Origin: JAPXRI01 sp033813635
Lineage (GTDB): Bacteria > Bacillota > Clostridia > Oscillospirales > QAMX01
Direction: 5' to 3'
Length of the DNA stretch: 64,000 nucleotides
Assembly: GCA_033813635.1 (NCBI GenBank)
Contig: JAPXRI010000005.1
Coordinates: 1 to 64,000, forward strand
Each line of letters begins with the position of its first letter. The stretch's first letter is position 1. The notes under the pieces were generated by a model. It worked only from the letters and a program-made list of their open reading frames with translations, ran no database searches and was not told the origin of the DNA. This document shows, one piece after another, positions 41,985-50,778 of this stretch. A program made the translations under genes and the position numbers.

Positions 41985-42304
41985 ACCTTCTCGTAGCGCT
42001 CCACGTCGATCACGAATATTGTCGCGCCGCCGACGGTGACCTCGACGGGCATCGACGGAAACATCTTAAGCCCGATTTCGGACATCGCGGGCATGACCTG
42101 CTTTCTGCTCTTTGAATATTTGTCTATTATCTTGATGACGGTGTTGACTTTATCGTCGGGTACGCCGATAAGCACAGTCATATTGCCTACCATTAAAAAG
42201 CCGCCCGTCGTCGACAGCTTTGTCACAAGATATCCTTCTTTGGTTAAATTATGGACGACCACATGCGCGTCGTCGTGGTTTATGATAGCGATGATCAGCT
42301 TCAT
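41981..42304 (-). CDS. darA: Cyclic-di-AMP receptor DarA (PII-like, YaaQ)
   Basis: A 107-residue PII-like protein that binds cyclic di-AMP. The family pattern is clear: MKLIIAIINHDDAHVV, STTGGFLMVGNMTVLIGVPDDKV and the C-terminal VEVTVGGATIFVIDVERYEKV. Its downstream target is not known with certainty. It is coupled to holB by an ATGA overlap, as in other Firmicutes; tmk and yaaR, which often sit between, are absent here. Confidence 0.93.
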   Translation of the reverse strand: MKLIIAIINHDDAHVVVHNLTKEGYLVTKLSTTGGFLMVGNMTVLIGVPDDKVNTVIKIIDKYSKSRKQVMPAMSEIGLKMFPSMPVEVTVGGATIFVIDVERYEKV

Positions 42305-42326
42305 GGCAATGCCTCCTTGGATATAT

Positions 42327-43715
42327 TTAGGATTGTTGCTTAACTACAGACACCTCTGAGTCCGGCGGGAACCCGCAGCGGACTATATGGAAGATTAGCT
42401 CCTCTGTAAACATCTCTCCCGGCGCGATCAGCGGCACGCAGGGCGGGGTTTTGTTGATCGCCGCGGCCGATACCCTTCCGCGCGCGTATTTTAACGGAAC
42501 GGACTCGGTTTTTGCCGTCATCGCGTCCCAGAGCGGCAGAGCCTGTTCCGGGAGCGGGGGCTCCGGCTCGGCGGGAATATCCGCTTTGGCGCGGCCGGTC
42601 CCGATTTTCAGCAGTTCGTCTCTAAGATCGTCAAGGTCTTTTTCAGTATCGGCAAGCGAGAGGATGAATACTACGTTTTGCGCGTCGTAGAGCTCGCAGA
42701 CGATACCACTTTTTTTCAGCATGGCCGCCGCCTCGGCGCCGCTGAGACCGCCGCAGGCGGTGTTCACGGTCAGATGCAGCGGGTCAAAGGCCGCGTATCC
42801 GCCCTGAAACGGGACAAAGGGGGTGTTTTCGGCAACGGCTTTTCCGATATCCTCCGCATGTCCGGCAAGCCTTGCCAGTTCGGCTCTACGGGAGGCTATA
42901 TCCGCTCTCGCCAGGTCGGCGGAGGCGACGATTAGGTAGGACGGGCTCGAGCTCCCGTAAACGGAGAGAAAAGCTCTGAGAACGCTTTCTTCGAAACCGG
43001 CGGAGGCGGTTAAAAGCGCCGCGCCGCCAAGCGCTCGCAGCGTCTTGTGCAGCGAGCAGACCGACATATCCGCGCCTAGCGCGACGGCCGAACGGTGATT
43101 TTCAAGGTATGCAAGATGCGCGCCGTGGGCCTCGTCCACCAGTAGAAGCGCTCCGTGGGCGTGCGCCGTACGGGAGAGCTTTTTAATATCTCGTATCGCC
43201 CCGTAATAGGTCGGGGAGGTGACGACGACCGCCGCCGCCCCGCTTTTTTCTAAAAGCGCGTCAAGCTCCTCGGCGTCAAAATCCGCCCCGATATCGCAAA
43301 ACGGTGGTATTCCGGGAATGCTCGGGCGTAGATAAACGGGTTCAAGGCGGTTTATCGCGATAGCGTTGTAAACGCTTTTATGCGCGCCCCGGTCGCAGAT
43401 AATATTCCGGTTTTTCGCCCCCTTAAAGGCTGCGGAAATCATGGCGAGAACCCCTAAGGTCGAGCCCCCGGCGAGTACCGTCGCGCTCGCCGCTCGGTAA
43501 TCCCGCGCGAAGAGCGCGTTGAGTTCGCTGAAAGGCGGGGAACCCTCGTAGAGATTTCCGGTCCCGTCAAGTTCGGTATAGTCCAGAGTCTCCGTCGCGG
43601 TTCCCTCAGGGAAAACGGGCTTTCCCTTATGACCGGGCACGTGGAAACGGAGCGCGCCGGATTTTGCCCTTTCTGAAAGCGTATCGAAAAACGGCGTCAG
43701 CCTGCGCTCAGACAT
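42327..43715 (-). CDS. Orn/Lys/Arg decarboxylase family PLP enzyme (YaaO-like)
   Basis: A 462-residue fold-type I PLP enzyme without the receiver-like N-terminal wing, like Bacillus YaaO/SpeA. FHVPGHKG (24-31) starts the PLP domain, DEAHGAH (194-200) binds the cofactor ring, and K224 in SLHKTL is the Schiff-base lysine. The C-terminal domain is short but complete. It should decarboxylate a basic amino acid and so feed polyamine synthesis. It overlaps the end of alr by 8 bp and lies upstream of darA-holB-ricT, the usual place for this gene. Confidence 0.87.
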   Translation of the reverse strand: MSERRLTPFFDTLSERAKSGALRFHVPGHKGKPVFPEGTATETLDYTELDGTGNLYEGSPPFSELNALFARDYRAASATVLAGGSTLGVLAMISAAFKGAKNRNIICDRGAHKSVYNAIAINRLEPVYLRPSIPGIPPFCDIGADFDAEELDALLEKSGAAAVVVTSPTYYGAIRDIKKLSRTAHAHGALLLVDEAHGAHLAYLENHRSAVALGADMSVCSLHKTLRALGGAALLTASAGFEESVLRAFLSVYGSSSPSYLIVASADLARADIASRRAELARLAGHAEDIGKAVAENTPFVPFQGGYAAFDPLHLTVNTACGGLSGAEAAAMLKKSGIVCELYDAQNVVFILSLADTEKDLDDLRDELLKIGTGRAKADIPAEPEPPLPEQALPLWDAMTAKTESVPLKYARGRVSAAAINKTPPCVPLIAPGEMFTEELIFHIVRCGFPPDSEVSVVKQQS

Positions 43716-44808
43716 ACTTTTTCGGCAGCATGACGCCGGCGACGAGCGGATTTACCTCAAGCTTTACCCAGTCGCCCGGGGCGCAGTCAATATTGGTCAC
43801 ATCGATAATCGTATGCTGCATGCCCACGTGGCCGAGAACCGGGACGGTTTTCCCGTTGATGGAGGCGGTCACTTTCTTGCCTGTCAGCCAGGCTTTGAGC
43901 CCGGACAGGGAAGCGTACACGGCGTCTTTGAAGCGGAACATGTCGTGCTGCTTGTCAGTGCAGAACCCGTCGGAGTACCCTATCGGCAGGACCGCGATCT
44001 TGACGCTTTTTTTGCACTTATAGTCGGCGCCGTAGCCGATCGTTTGGTTTCTGTGGAGCCACCTGATCTCGACGATCTGGCACTCGGCGTAGCCGACTTT
44101 CGACAGGCCGAAATTGCTGCGGACGGCGATTCTGCCGGTCAGAGCCGAGCCGACGCGGACGGCGTCCATCACCGTATAGGGGTATTTGAACAGGGCGGAC
44201 GAATTAGCGCTGTGCAGCGTACCGGGATTGAACCCGGCGCGTTTGACCTGGTCCACCACGCCTATGAATTTATCGTACTGGGACTTAACCGCCTTGCCGC
44301 TGGAGAAGGCCCGGTTGTAATGGGTGTACATCCCGGTTACGCGGAGAGCGGGCATGTATTTGTAAACCGACAGCACACGGTCGTATTCCTCTGGCAAGAA
44401 GCCGTACCGGCCCATGCCGGTGTCGATCTCAATGTGGACGTCGATGGACGTCTGCTTTTTTTCGGCGATGCCGTTCAGCGCCACCGCAGTATCGTAGGAG
44501 CCGACCGTCGCGACAGCATTGTACTCTATCATTTTTTCGATTTCATCTGGGATAGAAGTTGAGCGCATCACGAGAATTTCCTCGTCGATGAACCCCGAAT
44601 TTCTCAGCACGATCAGGTCCCTCGGCTCGGTAATCGCGAAATGCGATATGCCCTCGTCCCGAAGGATGTCGGCGACCTCGAGCAGGCCGAGTCCGTAGGC
44701 GTTTCCCTTTAAGACACCGTAAATAATCGCGTCACCGGCCCGATGTCTGATAAGCTGGATATTGTTGTGAATTTTCTGTCTATCAACCACAAGGTACTTT
44801 GCCATCAT
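43708..44808 (-). CDS. alr: Alanine racemase (or related amino-acid racemase)
   Basis: A 366-residue PLP TIM-barrel racemase. The PLP lysine is K34 in YGVLKGNAYGLG (common form KANAYG), and the catalytic tyrosine is Y259 in TIGYGADY. It supplies D-alanine for peptidoglycan. Some divergence (KGNAYG, HNNIQLIRHRAGDAI) leaves open a serine or broad-specificity racemase. It follows a FemABX gene by 47 bp and overlaps the decarboxylase downstream, so wall and polyamine genes may be transcribed together. Confidence 0.85.
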   Translation of the reverse strand: MMAKYLVVDRQKIHNNIQLIRHRAGDAIIYGVLKGNAYGLGLLEVADILRDEGISHFAITEPRDLIVLRNSGFIDEEILVMRSTSIPDEIEKMIEYNAVATVGSYDTAVALNGIAEKKQTSIDVHIEIDTGMGRYGFLPEEYDRVLSVYKYMPALRVTGMYTHYNRAFSSGKAVKSQYDKFIGVVDQVKRAGFNPGTLHSANSSALFKYPYTVMDAVRVGSALTGRIAVRSNFGLSKVGYAECQIVEIRWLHRNQTIGYGADYKCKKSVKIAVLPIGYSDGFCTDKQHDMFRFKDAVYASLSGLKAWLTGKKVTASINGKTVPVLGHVGMQHTIIDVTNIDCAPGDWVKLEVNPLVAGVMLPKKYV

Positions 44809-44855
44809 ACTTCCGCCCCTTACCCGCTTTTTAGCACCGATGTTATATTTCTGTT

Positions 44856-45908
44856 TTACTTTTCCCCGAGCAATTTGCCGCTTGACAAATCATGCCTGAT
44901 GCGTTTTCCGGCCTTTACTATTTTATCGACGGAAGGATTAAGCACGAGGTTAAACTCACCCAAAAACTCCGTGAATTCCCCGCTAAAGCCCTTTTTAAAG
45001 CGGTAGAGGCCGTAGAGAGGGTTTTCCGGTGACAGGTCGCCGGATACGCCTCTGAAGTCGTATATCCTGCAGCCAGAGTTAATCGCCCAGCGGATCATTT
45101 CCCACTGGAGCAGGTAGTTCGGCATCACGTTGCGGTGGCTGTTGCAGGAGGCGCCGTACAGATACCAGACCTTGTCGCCGAATTTTATCGCGATCGAACC
45201 GGCAATCGGCGAACCCTCGTAAAACGCGATATACAGCCGCGCGTTTTCGCCGAGATGGCTTAAAAGACTTTTGAAATAGCTCTCCTTTCGGACGACAAAC
45301 CCGTCGCGGTTTCCGGTTTCGTCCATTATTCTGCAGAAATCGTCAAGCCGTTCGGGGCCGCACACGGAGACGGTAACGCCCTTTTTCTGGGCAAGACGTA
45401 TGTTGTACCTTGTTTTCGACTCAAACGCGCCGAAGACTTCCTCCTCCGTCCGCCCGCCGACGTCGAGCCTGAATACGTAGCGGGGCTGTATGGATTCAAA
45501 ATTCTTATTTTCGGACGGCGGCTCAAACCCGAGGGAGAGAAGCGCTTCCTTGTAGGTCTGATTGTCGGACCTGATGTCCGGGTCAAGCTTGATTATATAT
45601 GAGCGGTACTCCTTTGCCAGCTTTTTCGCGCCGTCGATGAGCTCGCGCAGCGCCTTCAGATCGTCCGGGTCGCAGACCGGACCCCTGCAGCCGTACATAA
45701 TTGTATACGGCAGCAGCGGAAGCTTTCTGATAAGTACGGCCAGTGTTCCCTTCAGGTCGCCGTGTTCATCGTAGTAGAGTACGGCGTCCCATTTCCAATT
45801 TGATTTATGTTCTCCCCACATGCGCGTCTGCATGAAATGGCCCTTCGGGTGGGATGCGACGAAAGCGTCATATTCGTTATATCGGGACGGCCCGATAAAA
45901 AGCGTCAT
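44856..45908 (-). CDS. FemABX-family peptidoglycan bridge aminoacyltransferase
   Basis: A 350-residue protein made of two GNAT-like subdomains. SHPKGHFMQTRMWGEHK (19-35) and the C-terminal YDFRGVSGDLSPENPLYGLYRFKKGFSG are FemX/MurM signatures. Family members transfer an amino acid from aminoacyl-tRNA to the lipid II side chain. It lacks the coiled-coil insertion of the seryl-tRNA-synthetase-like type. Its position just upstream of alanine racemase supports a role in building wall cross-bridges. Confidence 0.88.
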   Translation of the reverse strand: MTLFIGPSRYNEYDAFVASHPKGHFMQTRMWGEHKSNWKWDAVLYYDEHGDLKGTLAVLIRKLPLLPYTIMYGCRGPVCDPDDLKALRELIDGAKKLAKEYRSYIIKLDPDIRSDNQTYKEALLSLGFEPPSENKNFESIQPRYVFRLDVGGRTEEEVFGAFESKTRYNIRLAQKKGVTVSVCGPERLDDFCRIMDETGNRDGFVVRKESYFKSLLSHLGENARLYIAFYEGSPIAGSIAIKFGDKVWYLYGASCNSHRNVMPNYLLQWEMIRWAINSGCRIYDFRGVSGDLSPENPLYGLYRFKKGFSGEFTEFLGEFNLVLNPSVDKIVKAGKRIRHDLSSGKLLGEK

Positions 45909-46019
45909 TTGTAATTAACCTCGCAAAAGCTTTTAATTCTTTCGTTAATATTCTACATCAAAACGGTATATAAGTAAAGAGTTAGCCGGTGCAAATTATA
46001 AAAATGCGCAAGCGAAAGC

Positions 46020-47900
46020 TCAATGAGCCACGGGAAGGACAAAGGAAACGCCGAATTTATTTCCGTCGGACGTATGCTCAAGCCTTCCGCCGTTCAGCGC
46101 GAGATATTCCTTGGCGAGCGAGAGGCCAGTCGCCAGCGCGACGGAGGCATTGTCGGAGCAGGCGTATGGCGACTCGATATTGACAATGATGAAGCGCCAA
46201 ACCTGTCCCTCCTTCCGGAGAACCATCTCCACATCCGAGCCGGACAGCGCGTACATCGCGAGATTAGAGAGCAGAATGTCCAGCGCGGCCCGTATATGGC
46301 TCATATCGGCCGTAATAAAGGCGGGCGGGGGCGGGAGCTTGGCGTGCACCTTGAGCTGGGCCGCGGACAGCTCCGGGAGCTTTGAGTTCATCACTTCGTC
46401 CAGCAGCGCGAGAAAATCGATGCGTTTCAGCACCGGCGCGGTCACCGGCGAATCGAGCATGATCGTATCCGTCATTTTATCCGAGATGGAGGCAATCCGC
46501 TTGGATATCGCCAGGATCTCGGGATTGTTCTGACCGGTGTCGCCGGCGAGCTCTTTCAGCAGACCGGACTGCTCCTTCAGCTCGCTCAGCGACGAGAGGA
46601 TCTCGGACAGCTTTTTATTTGACTGGCGGAATTTCAGATCGGCCGCCGCCGATATAGACTCGTCTATTTTCGATATGTTTGTCTTAAGCTCGTACAGGTC
46701 GTCCTTTTCGTCCAACTTGATATCGGGCAGTCTGTCGCCGATCGTAATCGCCGAGGAAAAACGCGTAAGTTCGGAGATATCGTTGACAAGCGACGAATAC
46801 CCCTTGAAAAAAAGCGCGAAAACTACGCCGAAATACAGAATGTAAAACGGGATCAGGATCCTGACTACGGCGAGCCCGAGAAAGGCGTCGCTCGCGAAAA
46901 AAAGAGCGAACGGCAGCGCGAAGCCGAATATAAATAGCGTCAAAACCTGCCGGCGCACCTTAATCTGCAGCGGCATCACGGGGACAACCCTGTCGTATAT
47001 CGATTTAAGGTACAGGTACAAGTCGTAACAGAGGCTTTTTTTGAAGAACGTGCGGGGCGCGTACTGCGCGTTGCATTTGATTATATATAAGAGCGGAATT
47101 CCCAGCGCGAGGACAATGATGAAAAAGCGGGCGCCAATCCGTCCGGTCTGTCCGTAGATCAGCCACACCGCGAGCGCGATGACCGCGAGCTTAAACTCGA
47201 TATACACCCAGCTGACGGCCGAAGAGATCGCCCGCTCTATGCGGCGCCTGGCGCTTCCGCCGGAGAGAACCACGGACATCGCGACAAGAAACGCGCCCGT
47301 GGCCGCGAACAGATAGTGCATTCCGTTTTTCAGCAGCGTGAACTCAATCCTCGCGTAGCCGTAGCCTTCCAGCGCTGCTCTCGGCTCGAGGACGGCGAGA
47401 ATAATGACCGTGTCGCCGTAATTTCTCTGCTCCCCGTCGAATATCTCCGTGCCGGATCTCTCATAGGGGACCTCGAACGCAACGCTCTCACCTGACGCGC
47501 TGCTCTCGCCCTTGTAGGTTCCGGCGGAATATCTGCAGTAATAGGGGTAGGAGGCGTTGTCGAGGTAAAGGCTTTCGAAGGTGGGCACGTCGTACACCTC
47601 CGGGTCGCTGCAAAGCGTCAGCCCGGTGCCGGCGCTGTAGGCGAAATACACCAGCTCGTCGTCGTAGCGAAAGCTGACATCGCCGTCGGAAGTGACGGCG
47701 GCGTACAGCGAATCGAAATTTTCCAGTGTTACCCGGCGGAAGGTGCTTGTGGCGGTGTAGTCGAGCACGTCTCCCTCGTTGTTCTTAAGCGCGGAGGAAT
47801 AGCCGAGCCCGATTAGAATAATCGAAGATGCGGAAATATATGTAAACAGCATGAAAAGCAACACAAAAGCCGTAGCCAGACCGCGGAAAAACTTCCTCAT
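46020..47900 (-). CDS. Membrane sensor histidine kinase-like protein, degenerate
   Basis: A 626-residue protein. A first helix (about 8-32) and a second near 200-220 bracket an extracytoplasmic domain of about 165 residues. Further hydrophobic segments lie at 235-290 and 320-375, followed by a HAMP-like/coiled-coil region (about 380-470) and a C-terminal HATPase-like domain. The expected phospho-acceptor H-box is not seen in the coiled coil. The N-box is weak (DILLSNLAMYA), the DxGxG G1 box is missing, and only a G2-like GLSLAKEYLALNGG remains. It may bind no ATP or act as a scaffold. No response regulator is adjacent. AAGGTGAGG precedes the ATG. Confidence 0.7.
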   Translation of the reverse strand: MRKFFRGLATAFVLLFMLFTYISASSIILIGLGYSSALKNNEGDVLDYTATSTFRRVTLENFDSLYAAVTSDGDVSFRYDDELVYFAYSAGTGLTLCSDPEVYDVPTFESLYLDNASYPYYCRYSAGTYKGESSASGESVAFEVPYERSGTEIFDGEQRNYGDTVIILAVLEPRAALEGYGYARIEFTLLKNGMHYLFAATGAFLVAMSVVLSGGSARRRIERAISSAVSWVYIEFKLAVIALAVWLIYGQTGRIGARFFIIVLALGIPLLYIIKCNAQYAPRTFFKKSLCYDLYLYLKSIYDRVVPVMPLQIKVRRQVLTLFIFGFALPFALFFASDAFLGLAVVRILIPFYILYFGVVFALFFKGYSSLVNDISELTRFSSAITIGDRLPDIKLDEKDDLYELKTNISKIDESISAAADLKFRQSNKKLSEILSSLSELKEQSGLLKELAGDTGQNNPEILAISKRIASISDKMTDTIMLDSPVTAPVLKRIDFLALLDEVMNSKLPELSAAQLKVHAKLPPPPAFITADMSHIRAALDILLSNLAMYALSGSDVEMVLRKEGQVWRFIIVNIESPYACSDNASVALATGLSLAKEYLALNGGRLEHTSDGNKFGVSFVLPVAH

Positions 47901-48212
47901 CGCGCCTCACCTTTCGTGGATAAATAGTCGGATTGAAAAGCAGAAAATGATCGCTTGTTATCCATTATAGCACAAAAAAACGGGGTTTCATATAGGCAAT
48001 TGATATATAAAGCGCGTAAAGCCGGCCGATAGGGTTACAAAAACATTATACCACATCTTTATACGGTTTTAGTGAAATATTTCGGGTAAAACGGCGAATG
48101 TTTTTTCGACATGCCAGAAGATTTTGGCGCGAAATTATGATATAATATGACAGGTTGGCACCAAGCGGGCTTGTTTGAACCGAAAATTTCGCTAAAAACG
48201 GGGGAAAAACTG
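47901..48212. promoter_or_regulatory. Divergent promoter region
   Basis: This 312-bp gap lies between divergent genes and codes for nothing I can support. On the minus strand two extended -10 sites, TGCTATAAT (47964-47972) and TGGTATAAT (48045-48053), could drive the kinase-like gene. On the plus strand TGATATAAT (48138-48146) could drive the gene at 48213. None has a strong -35 box. Confidence 0.5.
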
Positions 48213-48845
48213 ATGCTGAAAACGGACAGGACCTGCGTGATGAATATGGAAAACGCGATCCGCGGCGCGAGAAACCCGATGAACAGCTGGGCGAAATCGG
48301 ACAGCTATTTTGACGAAAACGGCAGGTTTGTGCTGGGTGAGAACGACCTGAAGCTGGCGAGGGGCCTCTGCGCCGCCGGGAGCGACGAGCGGAAATTTAT
48401 CCGCCAGATATTCGTCTCGGTGGATATCACCGCGCCGCTGTACTGGTGGAAGGAGTTTGACACCTACAAGGTCGGCACGGTCTCGAATTCGACGAGCACG
48501 ATGCACAAGCTCCACGCAAAGCCGATTGAGGTCTCGGATTTCAGCACCGACCGCATGACTGCCGAGAGCCTCGAAAAATTCCGGGCCTACCTTTCCTATC
48601 TCGAGCAGGTAAGGCTGCGTTATATAGAGACCGGGGACAAGCTCTGGTGGGACGATTTGATTCAGCTTCTGCCGTCAAGCTACAACCAGCTCCGCACGGT
48701 CACGATGAATTACGAGAATCTGACGAATATGCACTCCGCGCGGAAATATCACAAGCTTGCGGAGTGGAGAGCGTTTTGCCGCTGGATTGAAGCCCTGCCC
48801 TACGCAAACGAATTGATTATAAAAGACGCGCCGGATAAAAAATAG
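48213..48845 (+). CDS. Uncharacterised protein, remotely ThyX-like
   Basis: A 210-residue soluble protein rich in Trp and Tyr. It contains RGARNPMNSWAKSDSYFDENG (19-39), RKFIRQIFVSVDITAPLYWWKEFDTYK and STSTMHKLHAKP, a pattern I recall in a widespread Firmicutes/phage hypothetical family with a possible distant link to flavin-dependent thymidylate synthase ThyX. The ThyX motif RHRxxSxNExSxRY itself is not present, so catalytic activity of that kind is doubtful. A frame from 48147 overlaps the -10 box; ATG 48213 follows GGGGG. It may share a transcript with the PHP gene 32 bp downstream. Confidence 0.6.
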   Translation: MLKTDRTCVMNMENAIRGARNPMNSWAKSDSYFDENGRFVLGENDLKLARGLCAAGSDERKFIRQIFVSVDITAPLYWWKEFDTYKVGTVSNSTSTMHKLHAKPIEVSDFSTDRMTAESLEKFRAYLSYLEQVRLRYIETGDKLWWDDLIQLLPSSYNQLRTVTMNYENLTNMHSARKYHKLAEWRAFCRWIEALPYANELIIKDAPDKK

Positions 48846-48877
48846 ACCGGCTACCCATGTCTTTAGGAGAATTATAT

Positions 48878-49558
48878 ATGCAGCTGTTTGACGTCCATGT
48901 TCACACCGCCGAGGTGAGCCACTGCGGGCGGCTCTCCGCATCGGAGACGGTAGAAATCTACGTGTCCGCAGGCTATGACGGCATCTGTGTGACAGATCAT
49001 TACAACCGGGGTTATTTCGAATCCCTTGAGGGGTCCTGGAGCGAGAGAATCGACCGCTATTACAGCGGGTACGAAATCGCGCGTGCCCGAGGCGAAAAGC
49101 TGGGACTGACGGTTCTGCACGGCGCTGAAATCAGGATCGACGGCGCGGGAAACGAATACCTTGTCTACGGCGTCTCAAAGGAGGATATGATTTCGCACCC
49201 TCACCTCTACGCGCTCACCATTGAGGAGCTCTCGGATTTCGTCCACTCCCACGGAGGCATGATCTTCGAGGCGCACCCGTTCAGACCGGATCTGTTTCTG
49301 GCGGACACCCGTTTTCTGGACGGGATTGAAGTTTTCAACGGCAACCCTAGGCATAACTCCTCAAACTACAGGGCGATAGGCGCCGCGGCGGAGAACGGCA
49401 TGCTGATGCTCTCGGGCTCGGATTCCCACGAGCACGGGGACTGCGGCCTCGGCGGCATGGTTTTCAGGACACCTGTCAAAACGGAGGCAGACCTCCTTAG
49501 TGCCTTTCGAAGCGGAAACTACGCGTTTTTGGTCACGCCCCAAAAGCTTGTTAAATAA
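48878..49558 (+). CDS. PHP-domain phosphoesterase
   Basis: A 226-residue single PHP domain. Metal ligands are seen as H7 and H9 (DVHVHT), D40-H41 (VTDHYN), the glutamate of GAEIRI, FEAHPFRPD and the C-terminal SGSDSHEHGD. Members hydrolyse nucleotide or sugar phosphates with a trinuclear metal site; the substrate here is unknown. ATG 48878 follows AGGAGA; an upstream ATG at 48857 has no binding site. It ends before a strong two-way terminator. Confidence 0.87.
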   Translation: MQLFDVHVHTAEVSHCGRLSASETVEIYVSAGYDGICVTDHYNRGYFESLEGSWSERIDRYYSGYEIARARGEKLGLTVLHGAEIRIDGAGNEYLVYGVSKEDMISHPHLYALTIEELSDFVHSHGGMIFEAHPFRPDLFLADTRFLDGIEVFNGNPRHNSSNYRAIGAAAENGMLMLSGSDSHEHGDCGLGGMVFRTPVKTEADLLSAFRSGNYAFLVTPQKLVK

Positions 49559-49579
49559 AGCTTATCATTAAAAAGAAAA

Positions 49580-49608
49580 CGAGCGCTCCGCCGTCGGCGG
49601 AGCGCTCG
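49580..49608. terminator. Bidirectional intrinsic terminator
   Basis: A 13-bp perfect inverted repeat (49580-49592 with 49596-49608) with a 3-nt loop, between convergent genes ending at 49558 and 49615. AAAAGAAAA precedes it, which reads as a T-rich tract on the minus strand. Confidence 0.85.
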
Positions 49609-49614
49609 CTGTTA

Positions 49615-50709
49615 TCAGTATCTTCCGTACCTATGCGCGGCGGAATACATCGCCACCACGTTTTCGGCCGGAGTGTTGTCCTGTATCGCGTGTGTCGGCG
49701 CGAAGTGGTAGCCGCGCTTTTCCATCATTATCCCGAGGGTTTCCCGGCAGACCTCCGTGACGTCCTCCGGTGTGCCGTAGGCGAGCGGGCCGGCGGTGGA
49801 GATACAGCCGCGGAAATTCAGCCTTCCGCCGAAACGCTCCGCCAGATGACGGGGGCTCATGTCCGCGGCCTCGGGCTGGAGCGTGTCGACACCGCGGACG
49901 CCCATCTCAATAAAATCCTCGTAGACCCAGCTGGAGGAGCCGCAGGTGTGGATCAGAACGGGTTTATTGTAGGCGTTCGCCAGGTCGATAAAGCGCTTAT
50001 GTATCGGCTTTAGAACCCTCCTGTACAGCTCAAGGCTGATCATCGGGCCGATCTGCGTCCCGAGGTCCTCGCCGAGCCAGACAAAATCGACGCGCTCCCC
50101 GCACTTGTCAAGAAGGCGCTCCATATAGGCGAGCTGGAAATCTGCACGCCTTCGCATAAACCGCATCGCGGGCGGATGCTCCGTGATCAGGTGGCACAAG
50201 ACGTCCTCCATGCCCATGATGCGCCCGTTTGAGTTGATCACGTCGGGGATCCCCGCACCGCCTATGCAGACGGCATAATCGCCGGCGTTCAGAGCGGCTT
50301 CCAGAGCGGCGTCATAGTCGAAATCGTCCGCATTCGGTACAGGGTATGTGTCGAACAGCTCATCAGAGGCGTCCTTTAGCGGGAAATCGCAGAAATCCCA
50401 GTACTCCCCGGATTTATGCGTGATCTTTCTCATATAACAGCCCTCGAGCCTGTCGACTCTCCGGCCTTCCCTCTGAGGGAACAGGTCCGGCCCGGTATAG
50501 GGCGCGCCGATGCCGCGATAATCCAGACCCAGCGCCTGCCGGAGCTCCTCGCCGTTATCCGGCGAAATCCCGAGCAGGGCGCACAGCCTTCTGTGTATCC
50601 CGGGGTTGACGTCGTAGCCGATCGGCACTCTGTCCGTCTTTTCGAAGTTGAACGTCCGCAGTACGCGCTCCCTGGATGTCATCGTCTCGGGAGCCTTTTC
50701 TATCACCAT
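49615..50709 (-). CDS. Uroporphyrinogen decarboxylase (URO-D) superfamily protein
   Basis: A 364-residue TIM-barrel protein of the URO-D/MtaA superfamily. Key parts are TSRERVLRTFNFEKTDRVPIG near the start, the HTCGSSS zinc-type motif in the second half and HAIQDNTPAENVVAMY at the end. The motif suggests a corrinoid- or thiol-linked methyltransferase-like protein rather than true haem synthesis; many such genes in Clostridia have unknown substrates. ATG 50721 is only one base from AAGGG, so ATG 50709 is preferred. It is downstream of spoIID on the same strand. Confidence 0.83.
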   Translation of the reverse strand: MVIEKAPETMTSRERVLRTFNFEKTDRVPIGYDVNPGIHRRLCALLGISPDNGEELRQALGLDYRGIGAPYTGPDLFPQREGRRVDRLEGCYMRKITHKSGEYWDFCDFPLKDASDELFDTYPVPNADDFDYDAALEAALNAGDYAVCIGGAGIPDVINSNGRIMGMEDVLCHLITEHPPAMRFMRRRADFQLAYMERLLDKCGERVDFVWLGEDLGTQIGPMISLELYRRVLKPIHKRFIDLANAYNKPVLIHTCGSSSWVYEDFIEMGVRGVDTLQPEAADMSPRHLAERFGGRLNFRGCISTAGPLAYGTPEDVTEVCRETLGIMMEKRGYHFAPTHAIQDNTPAENVVAMYSAAHRYGRY

Positions 50710-50778
50710 ATGACCGACCATCCCTTAAGGCAGGTTATTTTGTAAACATATCATACCGCGGACATCGGTCAAATGCAA

